Below, piece by piece: positions 13,101 to 26,134 of a stretch of 64,000 nt of DNA. A program made the position numbers and the translations under genes. How positions within the stretch are numbered: the stretch's first letter is position 1; the number at the start of each line of letters is the position of its first letter. The DNA comes from Plecoglossus altivelis (taxonomy: Eukaryota; Chordata; Actinopteri; Osmeriformes; Plecoglossidae). The notes beneath the pieces are model-generated. The model saw nothing but the letters and a program-made list of their open reading frames with translations. It was not told the DNA's origin and ran no database searches. The DNA is taken from NCBI GenBank assembly GCA_036571765.1, contig BROE01000014.1:4974538-5038537 (forward strand), given 5' to 3'.

Positions 13101-15520
13101 CTGGCTGGGGTCTGAGGAGCGCTGGCTCGCAGTGATGATGTCATGCTCTGTGGGACTTGGCCTCCTCGCCGTTGCGTTTCCTCTGCGGTGCAAGAGTCAA
13201 CCATCCCGTCATCCCTAACGCACAACACACCGCACTCTGTTCCCAAGACACGACGCAGCACGGCCACACCCTTTGCCATGTTGCACGAGGCATCCTGACC
13301 CTAACACATAAAAACCACCTCAACCAGAACTGCTCAAAACACTCCCGACAGCAAACACCAGAAAGCCACGCGCCGTTGGAGCCAGTTATGACGCCATCGC
13401 TGGGCTATGCAAACCCACAACGGCACTAAAGGAGTGAAGGGGGTGAAAGAGAGAGAGAGGTACAGGAGATAAGGGGGCCCGGAGAGCACAAACACAGGGC
13501 CCGGTGAGAGATGCTGTGATATGAGTCCCCAAGGAGCTCCCAGTGGCCCCCAGCTCATTAACTATTTACACCAGAGACAGGCCTCCCAGCAGCTCAAGCC
13601 CACCGCAAAATCAATTAGCCTTCATTAGCCCCGGGGCCGGGCCCTTCAGCACACTCCCTCTGTGCAGGAGAGGGTTAAGTCTGCCGAGGGCAGGGGGGCC
13701 TCCAGTTACCACAGCACGCACACACACACACACATATATGCACACCCACCCACACACAAGCACAGGAAATCGGGCCCTAAAGAAACACACACACACACAC
13801 AGGCACTGTCTCTTTCTTTCTTGCTGTCTGTCACTCCCGTTCTCTCTCTCTCTCCCTCTCTCTCTCGCTCTCTCTCTGTCACTCAGTGTGTGGTATCACT
13901 CTCGTTATCAATATCATTTGGAAATGAAAACTCTCTCAGCCCTCACTGTCTCAACTCCTTCTCTCTATCTCTATCCATTCACCCCATATCTGTCAAGTTC
14001 CCAACCCCCCTCCCCCACCCCCCCCCCCCACCCCCGTAATGTAAACGTTGAAAAAAAGACAGGCCGCTCGGATCCGTGCCTCGCTGGGTGTGGGGTTACG
14101 GTGGGGAGATTTCCCATTGGCGGAAAGTCAACATGGTCTGGCTAATGCGATTAGAGCCGGATCGAGCGCGTCGCAGGGGACACATGGGCCTGATCAGGGT
14201 CCGGTCACCCGATAGCACGGCCGTATTTATCGACCCGACCCGGGCGCGGATATTACAGACATTAGAGACCCCCGTCCGCGCTTATGAAAACCGCGCTGGA
14301 GATCACTGCCTGATAACACAATTAGACTCGCACTTTCTGGTCCCCAATCTTGGAATTCCATCGGAGCATGCAGGTATCGGGGAGCGGAATCTTAATTGAT
14401 TTGCGTTCGCGCGGCACGTTATGAACGCTGCGCCGAGCCACCATGTCTGGTCACCGGCTCTTCTGCCCTTCGCAGACTGCATATGTTTACTGGAGCCCTA
14501 ATAGTGCATTTACAATTCAATTATCCTGATAGGACGAGGGAAAAAAAGAGCAAGATGTGTCTGGATGACAGCCAGCTGAGAGATAAGCCCTGTACACTAA
14601 TATTGTGTTACTGAGGCGTGTTGCCATAGGAACCGCAGAAGAGATCCAAAAGACTACAAAGACGATCAATCTGGACAGAGTGAGAGGAAGAGGGGGAGAC
14701 TTAAGAGGCCCGAGAATGCAGCCGCTCTCCTCTATCAGCGCAATCACTCTTATAATGACCTCTGCTATCTCCCTCCCCCTCCCCTCCCGCTCACTTCCTC
14801 TCCTTCCCCTCTCTCTCCCTCGCTCTCTTCTCTGCGGAGGCCCAAGCATGTACAGGGGCAACCGCAGAAAATTGTTTCGGAGCAGAACCGTGTTTTGGTC
14901 TTCGTCATTCTAGAACACAAAGTTGTGACAGTTGAAATGTGCACGGCCGTGTCGGCTCAAAGCGCGCGTATGACAAAGAAAGATAGGATTTCATGTAACC
15001 ATGTATCAGGACCTGACTATCATATCATCAGGATGTTATCTCTCAGCCTATCTATTAGTAGTAGGATTATAACCAATCAAGTTGTGGGGACGTCTCTCAG
15101 CACCCCGTCTCTCTCTCTCTCCTTCTCTCTGGTTTGTCTGTCAGCATGCTCTCCTCCCCTCTTTTCTCTCCTCTCTTTCGCTTCGTCTTCTCTCAGTCCT
15201 CCCTCCTTCTCCCTGCCAGCTCTAACTACCAACTTTGTGACGGATGAGGTCATTAGATTTTTTTTCCCCCCGCTGTGTTAAACTAGTGCTAACAAGTTGC
15301 AGGACCTACAGACCATGTTCTGTACATTAAGATACACATCAGGCAGTCGGTGGGCAGCCCAGCCACATAAAGGGCTCTTTCTTCCAGCCAGAGTCTGCAG
15401 CAATGCTCTGGCAGGTTGAGGCGCAGCTTTGATTCCACACCAAATGATGAAATCCTCACAGACTTAAGAGCACAGCTTTGCTGGCACAGGCCAGTGGAAA
15501 AGAAACCTGGAACATATTGA

Positions 15521-15578
<58 letters not shown>

Positions 15579-18280
15579 AGGGGTAGGTGGTTGTGTGCAT
15601 GTGTGCACAACTGTAAAGCTTGGCAGGCCTGTCAGCTTGTGTGTGCGCGTGTGTGCGTGCGTGTGCATGTGTGTGTGTGTGTGTGTGTGTGTGGAGGGGG
15701 AGGTGGGTGTGCATGTATGCACAACTATAAAGGTTGGCAGGTCTGTCAGCTTGTGTGTGCGTGTGTGTGTCCATGTGTGTGTGTGTGGAGGGGGAGGTGG
15801 GTGTGCATGTGGGCACAACTATAAAGGTTGGCAGGCCTGTCAGCTTGTGTGTGCACGTGTGTGTGTGTCCATGTGTGTGTGTGTGGAAGGGGAGGTAGGT
15901 GTGCATGTGTGCACAACTATAAAGGTTGGCAGGCCTGTTAGCTTGTGTGTGTGCGTGTGTGTGTGTGTGGGTGGGTGCGTGTGTGTGTGTGTTGGGGGGA
16001 GGGACTCACCAGTTTGGCCTCTGAGTGCATGGAGGGCATGTGAGTGGAGGAGCAGGATGTGCTGTGGGCAGGACCCTGCATGCTCATCATACTGGAGCCC
16101 ATGGACATCTGCCTCTCCATCTGAGGGGCACAGCGACACACTGTCACACGCCACCACTGCAGCACACACACACCCACACAGACACACACACATGCATGTG
16201 CTCAAAAAGGCATGCACATGCACGCAGGCACATGCACAAAGACACACAACAGTCGTGTATGCACACACACTCATTAAGCCACATATACACACACACAGTC
16301 AAACACAGGCACATATGCACACACTGACACACAGACCCCCACAGTCTTAAACAGGGTTGAAGACTATGCATACATAACTTTATGACCATTCCCATCTTCT
16401 ATGATGCATCTATAACCACAAGAATTCTCACACAAAGTTTCAGAGAGCATGACTTATCTGGCCAACTAGATGCAACTAATTTCAACTAGGCAATGATTTG
16501 ACACAGGAGCCTGCCCACTGCAAAGCTCTGCACAGCACCCTAACAGCTAGCGTCCTCCAAGGCAGGAAGCTCAAACTAAGGTGTCGAAAACAGGAAGCTG
16601 TTTAAACCAAGGGTGTGAGTTACTCATAATAAATGTGGTCACATCTATCCTTCCTCTTCAACCCCAGCGGGTGAGAATTTGACAGGGAGAAGGTGTTAAA
16701 GAAAGTGTTCTGCCATTTCTTCATAAATGAGTGACTAAGTTCATTTGAGTCTTGGTTGAGTCTCTAATAAGTATTTATCAATCTGCAGATTGGGAGAGAA
16801 AATCTGATCCCAGACAATAAATGATGAAAACAGGTTTAGGTCTCAATCATGTCTCTCTCTCCCCTCTGAAGTCCTGAGGACCATATTTTAAAGGGCACAA
16901 GAATGTAAAGATAGATAGTGACAGTCAGGCAGTAATGACGTTACAGCAGTCACAGAGAAAGAGATGCACATCTCATGACCACTAGTTGATTGGAGATCAT
17001 AGTTAGAGCTCTCTTTCTCTTGACCCCACACCTTTATTAACCCTGACACATAAACACAATCTACTTCTTATCAATAGCAAGCTAACATGTGAAACATACA
17101 AACTAGTATCCAATGACTAGTTCTATTGGTTAGTAATTCATGTAAGCACACAGTGAATGTCTTCCACAATGGTAGTGAAAGACCATAATGATCTATGTCA
17201 GTGTGGTTGGTTTTGAGGCATTGAGGTTGGGCCACACTGAAGATGCCAGGATAAAGGTGTCAACCGAGTTGTATGTGTGTGTGTCTGTCCATATACAGTA
17301 TGTGTGTGTGTATGTGTGTGTGTGTTGGGGGGGTGCAGGTTGTGTCAGGTGCTGGGGCGTCATCCAGCTTTCTCTAGTATGTGTGTGTCTATGTGAAGTG
17401 TGTTTTTTGTAGGGCATGGATTTGGTGTATGCATGTGTGTGTGTGTCTGTATGAGTTGGCCTCCTAGCTCTCCAGGCCCAAGTCTGGTGGTCTCCAAGGG
17501 GACCATCCCCCCTCCTCCTGCCTCCACAAGGCCCCTGTCTACTGAGAGCCAGGCCAGGAAGGCTACACACCGCCTTAATTGCACTAAGTGTGTTTTGTGT
17601 CAAAATATCACCCAAACCTGCACCCCTTTCCTGACCCGTCAATCTTCTCCAAACTCGCTTAGCTCTTAATTTAATAAACATGGAACTTTTTTTCTTAGCA
17701 TAAACATGGCTTGTCTTGTGTTACAATGAGAACATATGTTGTATCATTAGAATTCTGATAGGGCGAACTTTCTCATGCTTGTTATCATTCCCTGCCTCCC
17801 ACCACAATTCCCTCTAAATCATATTGGCTATGTTACAATAACGCCTTCTCTGAGGAGTCTTACATTAAGTAGGGACGATTAAGATGTGGTTACTTTGATA
17901 GAGGCTGATTATAATGGTTTTCAACTGGAAAGATAGGTACGCTTGACATTACAGCCAGTGTGCAACAGCTTGCACACGGACATTAGTGAGACAATGATTA
18001 GACATGCACCGAAGAACAAGGTGCATTTGTGTGTCTATGTGTGAATGTGTAAGTGTGCTTGCATGCCTAAGTGTGTGTGCATGTGTGTGATTGGATGTTT
18101 TTTTTGTGCAAGATTTTGTGTTTGTATGAGCTTGTCTGGGTGACTCTGGGTGCCAGGAGGGGTCTGTGTGTATGAGTGTGTGTCTGAGAGCATGCATGTC
18201 TATGTGTGCGTGCATGTGTATCTGTTCGTGTGTGTGTGTGTGCGCGTGTCTGAGAGCATGCATGTCTGTGTGTGCGTGCA

Positions 18281-18311
<31 letters not shown>

Positions 18312-21300
18312 AAGTGAGAGCCTATTTGTCCGTGTGCCTGTGAGTGTGGATGTGTGTCTGTCTCGTGCATGACCGTGCATGAGCGTGGATGTGTCGGTTG
18401 GAGTCTGTGTGCCTGTGTGAGTACGCGTGCCTGTGGGGGGGTGAGTGTAAGCATGGGTGAGTGTAAGCGTGTGTGTGTGTGAGTGCATACGCGCGTGTGT
18501 GTCTGAGTGTGTCTTTGTGTACTCACGGGCATCAGTACAGCTGAGGAGCCGGGCATGGTGGGATCTGGGAGGGTGCCAGGCATAGACGCTGGCAGTGGCT
18601 GTCTCTGTCTGTTCCGTAGGTGCAGTAGTGAGGACAGCGAGCCAGGAACAGGCCTAGACATATAGACGCACAGAGTACGCTGGTTGGTTACATGTCATAG
18701 CCATATTTTTGAGAGCTGGCTATTTTAAACTGACACTGTGACAACTCACAATGAAATCTGACTTTGAATCTAGGGGAATCAATGCGTCAGTCTGGTCACT
18801 GTAGGAAGTTAACATTCACCAGCTGTATCGCAGCTCCCTGACATTTTTATTTCGCACATCGCCATAGAATGAGAGCAATGTGGGGGGCGAAGAGTTAAGG
18901 ATTGGTTCCTGTCATGTCGATATAGTCTGGCTTTCAACAGCTAACATTAGCTAGCTCCACCCTTGCCTTACCCACATGAGTTACCAACATGCACTTTTGT
19001 ATGACCAGATAACTGAAGTAGTGGTTAATTTCCAAGCTCATGCAGCTAATTTATCATTAGTAATATATTATCTGATTGGAAACAGGAAAATGGGAAAGAG
19101 AAAGCACCTCATGTCTGACTAGAAGAACTAGCAACGAGTGATATAACTAGCAACTAATGATTGTCTGAAATGTATATCACAGGCACTGTACTAGTAAGAT
19201 GTCATAGTACATTTACTCTGTACATACACACACACTTTACTGTTTCACTAACATTCTTAAGCAGCACGAACACTATTCATACCATGAGTTCTCAGTAAGA
19301 AACACACACTCTTTATCAATACACTTTATCAGTGCAGAGTTCTTCATCACAACAGCTCAACCATGGGTGTCCATTGAGCAGTGCTGTCCCTCACTATACA
19401 TCACTTGAGTTCATGGTCCACCTCTCCGTCTCAACTCTGTCTTTAAAAGGTCACAGTGGGACTAACAACACTCGACCAGAATCGAACTCAAGGTTGAGCA
19501 GAGCAAATCAGGCAAACGGCTGTTTTCAGAAACAACGAGATTTGGTCTGCTTCACGTCAATCGTATTTTCCAGAGCCACAACTGTGAAGTGAAATGTTTT
19601 TCAGGAAGCGCTCTGGTGAAGCAAACCTTGGGAAAGTCTCTCCTTAGCCGCTAATCCAGCGTGTGGATTGACAGTCCAATCCACACTTTTACCCACATCA
19701 ATAAATGACGTGCTGGGATTAGGACCGGGCTCTGCGGTCGTCGTAGGAGCAGATCCAGTCCTGTTTCAGCAGACCTGGCTCAGGTCTACAGCTTTGCTTA
19801 CACCCAGACCACTCCATCTGGCCTGACTATCATCATTTATACAACTGCCACCAAATTCCCCTAATGCAGGAACAGAGTACCAGCTGCCTATGCTTATACT
19901 GTACACATGCACACACACAAATGTACACAAGTACACATGCACGCACGCACGTGCACAATTATCTGCACACATGCACACACAAACACGTACATACACACAA
20001 TTATAAGAACATATACACAGAGACATACATACACACACACAATCTTGTACACAGACACAGAGACCCACAGACACACACATCCAGACACACACACAGACTG
20101 GCCTGTCAGACCACGGCGAGCCCCAGTGAGCTCCATCCCACTTCTTCCTGATCACGATCATCCAGATTCCGTTCTGCTGCTCATCGCTCTGAAGTGATCC
20201 ACGGATCAGTGTACCCGCTAATGCCAACCAGCAGAGTCTGGAGCAGGAGGGCCTCAGAGGGGTCACTCCAATCAAAGGGTCACATCACAGCTGTGATTTA
20301 GCTGAGAGGAGAGGAACGAAAGACAGCTGGGGAGGGGGTGGGGGGGAGGGTGTAGCTGAACATAAGCTCCCCCCCCCTCCACCCCCCACCTGAACAAACA
20401 CCTGTATATTTTCCCAGACCTAAATGTGTGCATTTACGCCCCCCAGACTGTGTTTTTTTCCTCTCTTGGACGACTGCACACAGAGTCGCGATGGAGACAA
20501 ACACACCGGGCCCATTACCTTCCCTGACTCGGTGTCATTTCTGTCCGGCGTTCCAATTTATCACAATCATGCTCATTCAACGGCACGTGTGACATGGGCA
20601 GCGAGCGCAGCTGAAGGCAAACATTTCCACATAGAGGGGAGGGGGAGAGAGGGGGGGGGGCTGTGCAAGTACAAGCAGTTTAACATCCTGCGTGTATTCG
20701 GCGTGGCTGTGCAGCACACAAGACTAACAGTTCCTCTCTGATTCTGCTTGGTTGTGGAAAGCAGGATGCTAGGGCAGTGTGAAGAAAAGGGCTACACTAA
20801 TCAATACAGGCAACGCAGTGTAACAAAGCAAGCCTCTTTTCCCAACCCAAGTCAGCGCAAATGAACCGGTGGTATTTGGTGCATTTATATTTGACCTTTT
20901 CTAAGTGACACACACCACGGGCCAAGAGCTCCACGCCTGGGCTATCAGGGCCTGGGTCCCCCTGACAGACACTCCCCTGGGATCGGTGTGCTGTCAGAGG
21001 CTATAATCTGCTCCAGCTCTGGCCTGCCTGGAGCCAGGTGGCTGTGGTCACTGGCCTGGCCAGGGCTGTTGGGGTGGGGACCCAGGGCATTGGTCCTAGG
21101 CCCAGCTCTGGATCCACTGAGAAGAAAGGCTCTTTTGAAAAGATGCAGGTTGCCCTGCTGCCTGCCTGCCTTCTATGCTCTGCTCTGGGTTGCCTGAATG
21201 TTTTTTTGCCCGCCCGCCCGCCCGCCTGTCTGCCTGCCTGTAAGTGTGAGAAATTCTCAGGAGTCCTTCTGTATTTCTTTACTGCCTTTTTCTTTTCATT

Positions 21301-24300
21301 TTCTTTTTGTTTTTCAAGGAGGCAAAATCTTATGGCACTACCCTGCAACCGAAAACATTTCCAATTCACATGGATGTTCAAGATCAGGTGCATCCTCCCT
21401 CTATAACAAGCCAACCAAACAGCCCCGGCTCACTTTGAATGTGGCTCTTGGGAATGCACACTTTGGCTAATAGGCAGTCCAAAACTAAATAAACAATAGT
21501 ACAATTCTACACAAATAATTATGGCTATTCCAAAAAGTTTTCTTTGTCTTGTTGCCTGCCTGCCTGCCTGTCTGCATCACTGCTCACCTCCAAGACCAAG
21601 AGCACACGGCTGTGCGTCTGCCACAGGGGGATACCACTCTGTACTACTCCAGCTCACAGGAACACCAACTGAGCCGCACGTCCAACCGGAGAGAAAACAT
21701 CTACATCTCCCTGACAGGCCTTCTCCTGCAGTTTGACTCCAGCTCCCAGCATGCTGGTCTGATAGATGGAGACATGTTCATGTTCGTCAGAGGAGAGCAG
21801 TCGGGAGAGGCAGGCAGGCTATAAGGCAGGCTGTAAGGCAGGCTGTAAGGCAGGCTGTAAGGCAGGCTGTCAAGCAGGCTGTCAGGCAGGCTGTAAGGCA
21901 GGCTGGCGCTGACCAGCAGGCCTGTGTTTCAGTGTGACTGTGGGCATTGTGCATGGCTGTGACAGGGTCTAGTGTGTGGGAGCATGTGCTGAAGTGTGGG
22001 TGCTGGGCACGTGAACACATACTGTATGCATTAGCAGTATTGAGCGGTTATGTGGTGTGTGTGTGTCAGGGAGGGGGCTGGGTCTGTGTGCATGTATGTG
22101 TCTAAAAAGGTCTTCAACTCACCCTGTGCTAACCTAACTGGAAAAGGTACCTGCTTTTTCCTACTGCCTGTTTGTTGACATGTCTGACAGGCAGTCTGTT
22201 TGTGTCTATGAGTCGAGTCACAGAATTTCTGTGGGCCTATATTTGCGTGCGGCTGTGTATGTGTGTGTGCGTGTGTAAGTGCTTGTGCGGGTGTGTGTCT
22301 GAGTGTTTATGGTGTCTCTGCATGTGTGTGTGTGTATGTGTGTGTGTGTGTGTGTGAATAATGACAGGCTGCAGCCCCACAGAGGGGATTGATAATAGCC
22401 TGTTCTGCCAGCCTCGAGGGAGAGCAGGTAGACGATCCGCAGTCCTGACCCGGTCCTCTCACATTACTGAGTGGCTCACAGACCCACTCCCTTCACCCCA
22501 CCCTCCCTCCCTCCTCTCTTAGTCTCCTCCGCTCCCCCAGCCACCACCCTCCTCTACTCCACTCTGCTTTCCTCCCATTGCCCTCCACTCTTCTCTGCTC
22601 CTTTCTCCTCTCCTCCCTGCCCACAGTGTCATCCACCCTCCACCACTCCCCCATCTTCCCCTTTTCTCCCAATCCACCAAACCTCCATTTGCCTCCATAC
22701 TCCTTCCATACACCCCCCTCCCATTTTCCTCCCCTCTTTCCCTGCCATCCCCTCCTCTCCTCCTCCCCACTTCTATGTACCCCTCCCTCAATCCCCTCTG
22801 CTCCATTAGAACATCCCTACTGGCCTCCTCCCCTCCCTCTACCCTTTTCTCTCTCATCTGCTACTTTCCTCCTCTCCTCCCTGGTCACCCCCTTCACACT
22901 TCTCCACTGTTCCATCCTGATCTAAAACCCAGCCCATCCTTGTACGGCACAGCCTCTAGCACTCTGCTCCAGGCGCAAAGCGTAGCCTACACCCTCACCC
23001 CCTACTTACTCTAAGCTACAAATCCCCCTGGTCTGCACATACACTTAGCTTCACAGTCCCAGGCCCAGTCCCAGATCCAACTCAAGCACTCGGGACTTGA
23101 ACACAAGGGGCCTGGCAGCCGTCCAACTGGAGATGGGGGGAAAAGAAATGAGAGGGAGAGAGACAGAGAGGGAGAGAGAGAAAAAAAGGAAGATGAGAGA
23201 CAGAAAGACACGGGAGAGAGAGAGACACGAGAGAACGTGAGATAGAGAGAGAGACGAGGGTGCGAGTAAGTGAGAGAGAAGGAGAGAGAGAGTTTGTGTG
23301 AGAGAGAGAGTGCAAAGGAGAGAGAGAGGGAGGTGCAGCCAACCCACTGACTCATATCCTTCCCTTCTGACTCTGCTCCAGCAGTGATGTAATGCTCTTG
23401 GCTTCTCTATCTCCCCCCACCCCCTGCCTGCCTGCCCCTTACGCCCTCCCTTCTCTCCTCCTCTCTCTCTCTCTCCCTCTCTCTCTCTCTCGCTCTCCAT
23501 CTCTCTATCTCTCAGTACCTTCTCCAGCAGCACTGCATTCTCCCCTCTCTTATTCTTTCCTCCTCTCCTCTCTTCCATCCTATCCTTTATTTCCCCCCTT
23601 TCTTCTTTTCCCATCTCCTCCGCTCTCTTTCTTTCCTCTGCTCTCCTTTACTTTCCCCTCCTCTGCCCTCCACCCCTGCCTTCTGCTCCACTCTCTTCTC
23701 CTCAAAGCTGTGCTCGTTCTAGTCTCATTCACTTTCACTCTGCTGTCCACTATTCTTCTCTACTCTCCTATTTTCTCTTCTCTCCTGCTCTGTGCCACTC
23801 TGCTCTGTTCTGGGTGAAGTCACCGCTAGCTCTGGGTAGACACAAGACACAGCAGCTAAAAACTTTCAAATGTAACCAAAACAGCTCGGGGCCAAGTTCC
23901 AGACGCTCAGGAGACGGCGGTGCAGTCGTCATGGGAACGGTGGTAAACATGGCAAGAAACAAGGGCCTCAAACAGCTTGCAGCTGCCGGGCTGACTGAGT
24001 AAACACTAGGCAGGACCTGGCCCTGATTTACTGCCTTTAATCACTGGTGGGAGGAGAGAGCCATGGGGTTTGGACTGAGGAAATAATACGAATCTGATCA
24101 AATAAATCAGGCCTAATGGGCTACGACACAGGCTGACTTTTATTAGTGGGAAGAGGGAGCTAGCACCAGGGATGCTAGGAGGCTGCGAGGGATTGTGGGA
24201 TGGATCTGGGATGGGGTGTTCGCCGCATGCTGGCGAATGAGGAGCTGACTTAAATGATGCCAGAAGACAGATGATGGATTTCCTGGAAAACCCACGGGAC

Positions 24301-26093
24301 CCAGTGTAAACTCCCTCTTTGTGCATGGTGTAAAATGCCAGAAGTACACTACTAGCATCAGGTGGTGCTGAGAGTGTCACAGGTGTACAGGGTGATGTCA
24401 TCTGACAGTACTCTGGAGAATTCTGGCGGTGATCCACCACACCTGACTGATTCTACCCCCCCCCCCTCTCTCTGCTTCCAGGTGTTGTTCTCTTTTTTAT
24501 GAGGAGACGATGAGTTATTCCTTCTCTTTTTCTTCTCTTAGGATGCCTCAATAACCTTGAGTGCCTTTCGTGTGTCTTCTTTCTTCATTTTGTGACTCAC
24601 CTCCAAATGTCTCTGAATTTAGATTATTCTCTTCCTTTCCTCTATTCTGTTGATCCCCCTCTTCCTCTCCTCTGATCCATCAATTCCTCTCCATCCTCCT
24701 GTGAGATCCTTCTTTTCCTCTGCTCTGTCCTCCTCCTCCCTCACATCCTTTCCTCCGACCTGCTCAGGTGTCCCTCTCTTCCTCCTCCGCTCTTACTTCC
24801 TGTCCTCCAACCTGCTCAGGTGTCCCTCTCTTCCTCCTCCGCTCTCACTTCCTGCCCTCCAACCTGCTAAGTTGTCCCTCTCTTCCTCCTCTTCTGCCTT
24901 CACTTTCTGTCCTATAACCTGCTCAGGTGTCCCTCTCTTCCTCCTCCGCTCTTACTTCCTGCCCTCCAACCTGCTAAGGTGTCCCTCTCTTCTTCCTCTG
25001 CCCTTACTTCCTGTCCTCAAACCTGCTCAGGTGTCCCTCTCTTCCTCCTCCGCTCTTACTTCCTGTCCTCCAACCTGCTCAGGTGTCCCTCTCTTCCTCC
25101 TCCGCTCTTACTTCCTGTCCTCCAACCTGCTAAGTTGTCCCTCTCTTCCTCCTCTGCCCTCACTTCCTGTCCTCCAACCTGCTCAGGTGTCCCTCTCTTC
25201 CTCTCATCCCTCACGTCATGTCCTCAAACCTGCTCAGGTGTCCCTCTCTTCCTCCTACTCCCTCACTTCCTGTCCTCCAACCTGCTCAGGTAATCCCCTC
25301 TCTCTCCCTCGACCTCCTCCGGGTCTTGAGAGGCTTGTTTCCCCCGAAGCCGTATGCTGTGTTCTGGTGCTGTGTGAGTGCTGGAGCAGGAGGCTGTGTG
25401 TGTGGTGGCCCCGGGGCAAGGATGACACAGCCCCGCTGGAATGAGAGGGAACAGAGCCGGGCGTTCCTCTCCGAACGCACTATTAAACCCACTGCAGTAC
25501 ACAATGAGCTCATCTTAATTCAGGTCAGATGTACATCCTGCGCTTTTTTGTGTGTGTGTGTCTTCAACCCTTCTCTCTGTAATTCACTCTTTCCTCTTGC
25601 CCCCCCCCCCACACACACACACATACACACTGCATCTCTCACTCTCACGCTCTCATTCCCTCCCTCCCTCTCTCTTTTTCTCTCTCTCAAACATTCTGTC
25701 ATCATTAGCCTCTTTCTCTCACCTACGTTATCTAAGGTCAACACCGCTGCTGGCATGTGGCTCCAGAGCCGCCCGTGGAGCTAGAGGAGCAGGGCAAGGC
25801 CACTCGATGCTGCCCCTCTGCCCTCCTGGTGGACCCCTTCCTTTCTTCCCCTTGCTCTCCACTCTGTAAACGCTTTCTAATCATAAACAATAATAAAAGA
25901 AGTCGGGTTGACGCGGCCAAGGTCATTGGGTCAGGCCTCGGCCATGGAAACATGAAAAGCCCAACGCTCTGTGGAGCGAGGCCACTTCCCCCCTCCGACA
26001 CAGTCTAACAATGGCGGGCAGAAACACAATGGACAGCATCTCTTCATCTATGGAGAGATGTGTTTGGAAAACTGCAAACAGTAGTGTTTTTCT

Positions 26094-26134
<41 letters not shown>

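Larger units (their letters stand above)
3536..16009. other. creb5 intron, 12.5 kb, repeat-rich
   Basis: No gene is supported. It holds a pyrimidine-rich stretch (about 4,540-4,960), an 18-bp minisatellite (about 6,040-6,400), GA repeats (6,853-6,915), CA-rich tracts (7,795-7,970; 12,905-13,060 as TG; 13,716-13,800), poly-C runs (8,499-8,530; 10,124-10,140; 12,365-12,381; 14,011-14,030), a TG/minisatellite block (15,523-15,990) and several non-repetitive blocks listed separately as candidate enhancers. Confidence 0.6.

Noticed and set aside
15289..15906. 205-codon minus ORF rich in His-Thr
   Set aside because: It is translated CA repeat.
15478..16350. 290-codon plus-strand ORF rich in Cys-Val
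   Set aside because: It is translated TG repeat, and it crosses a conserved creb5 exon on the other strand.
24650..25444. 264-codon plus-strand ORF
   Set aside because: It cycles through all three frames of the 52-bp minisatellite and has no independent support.
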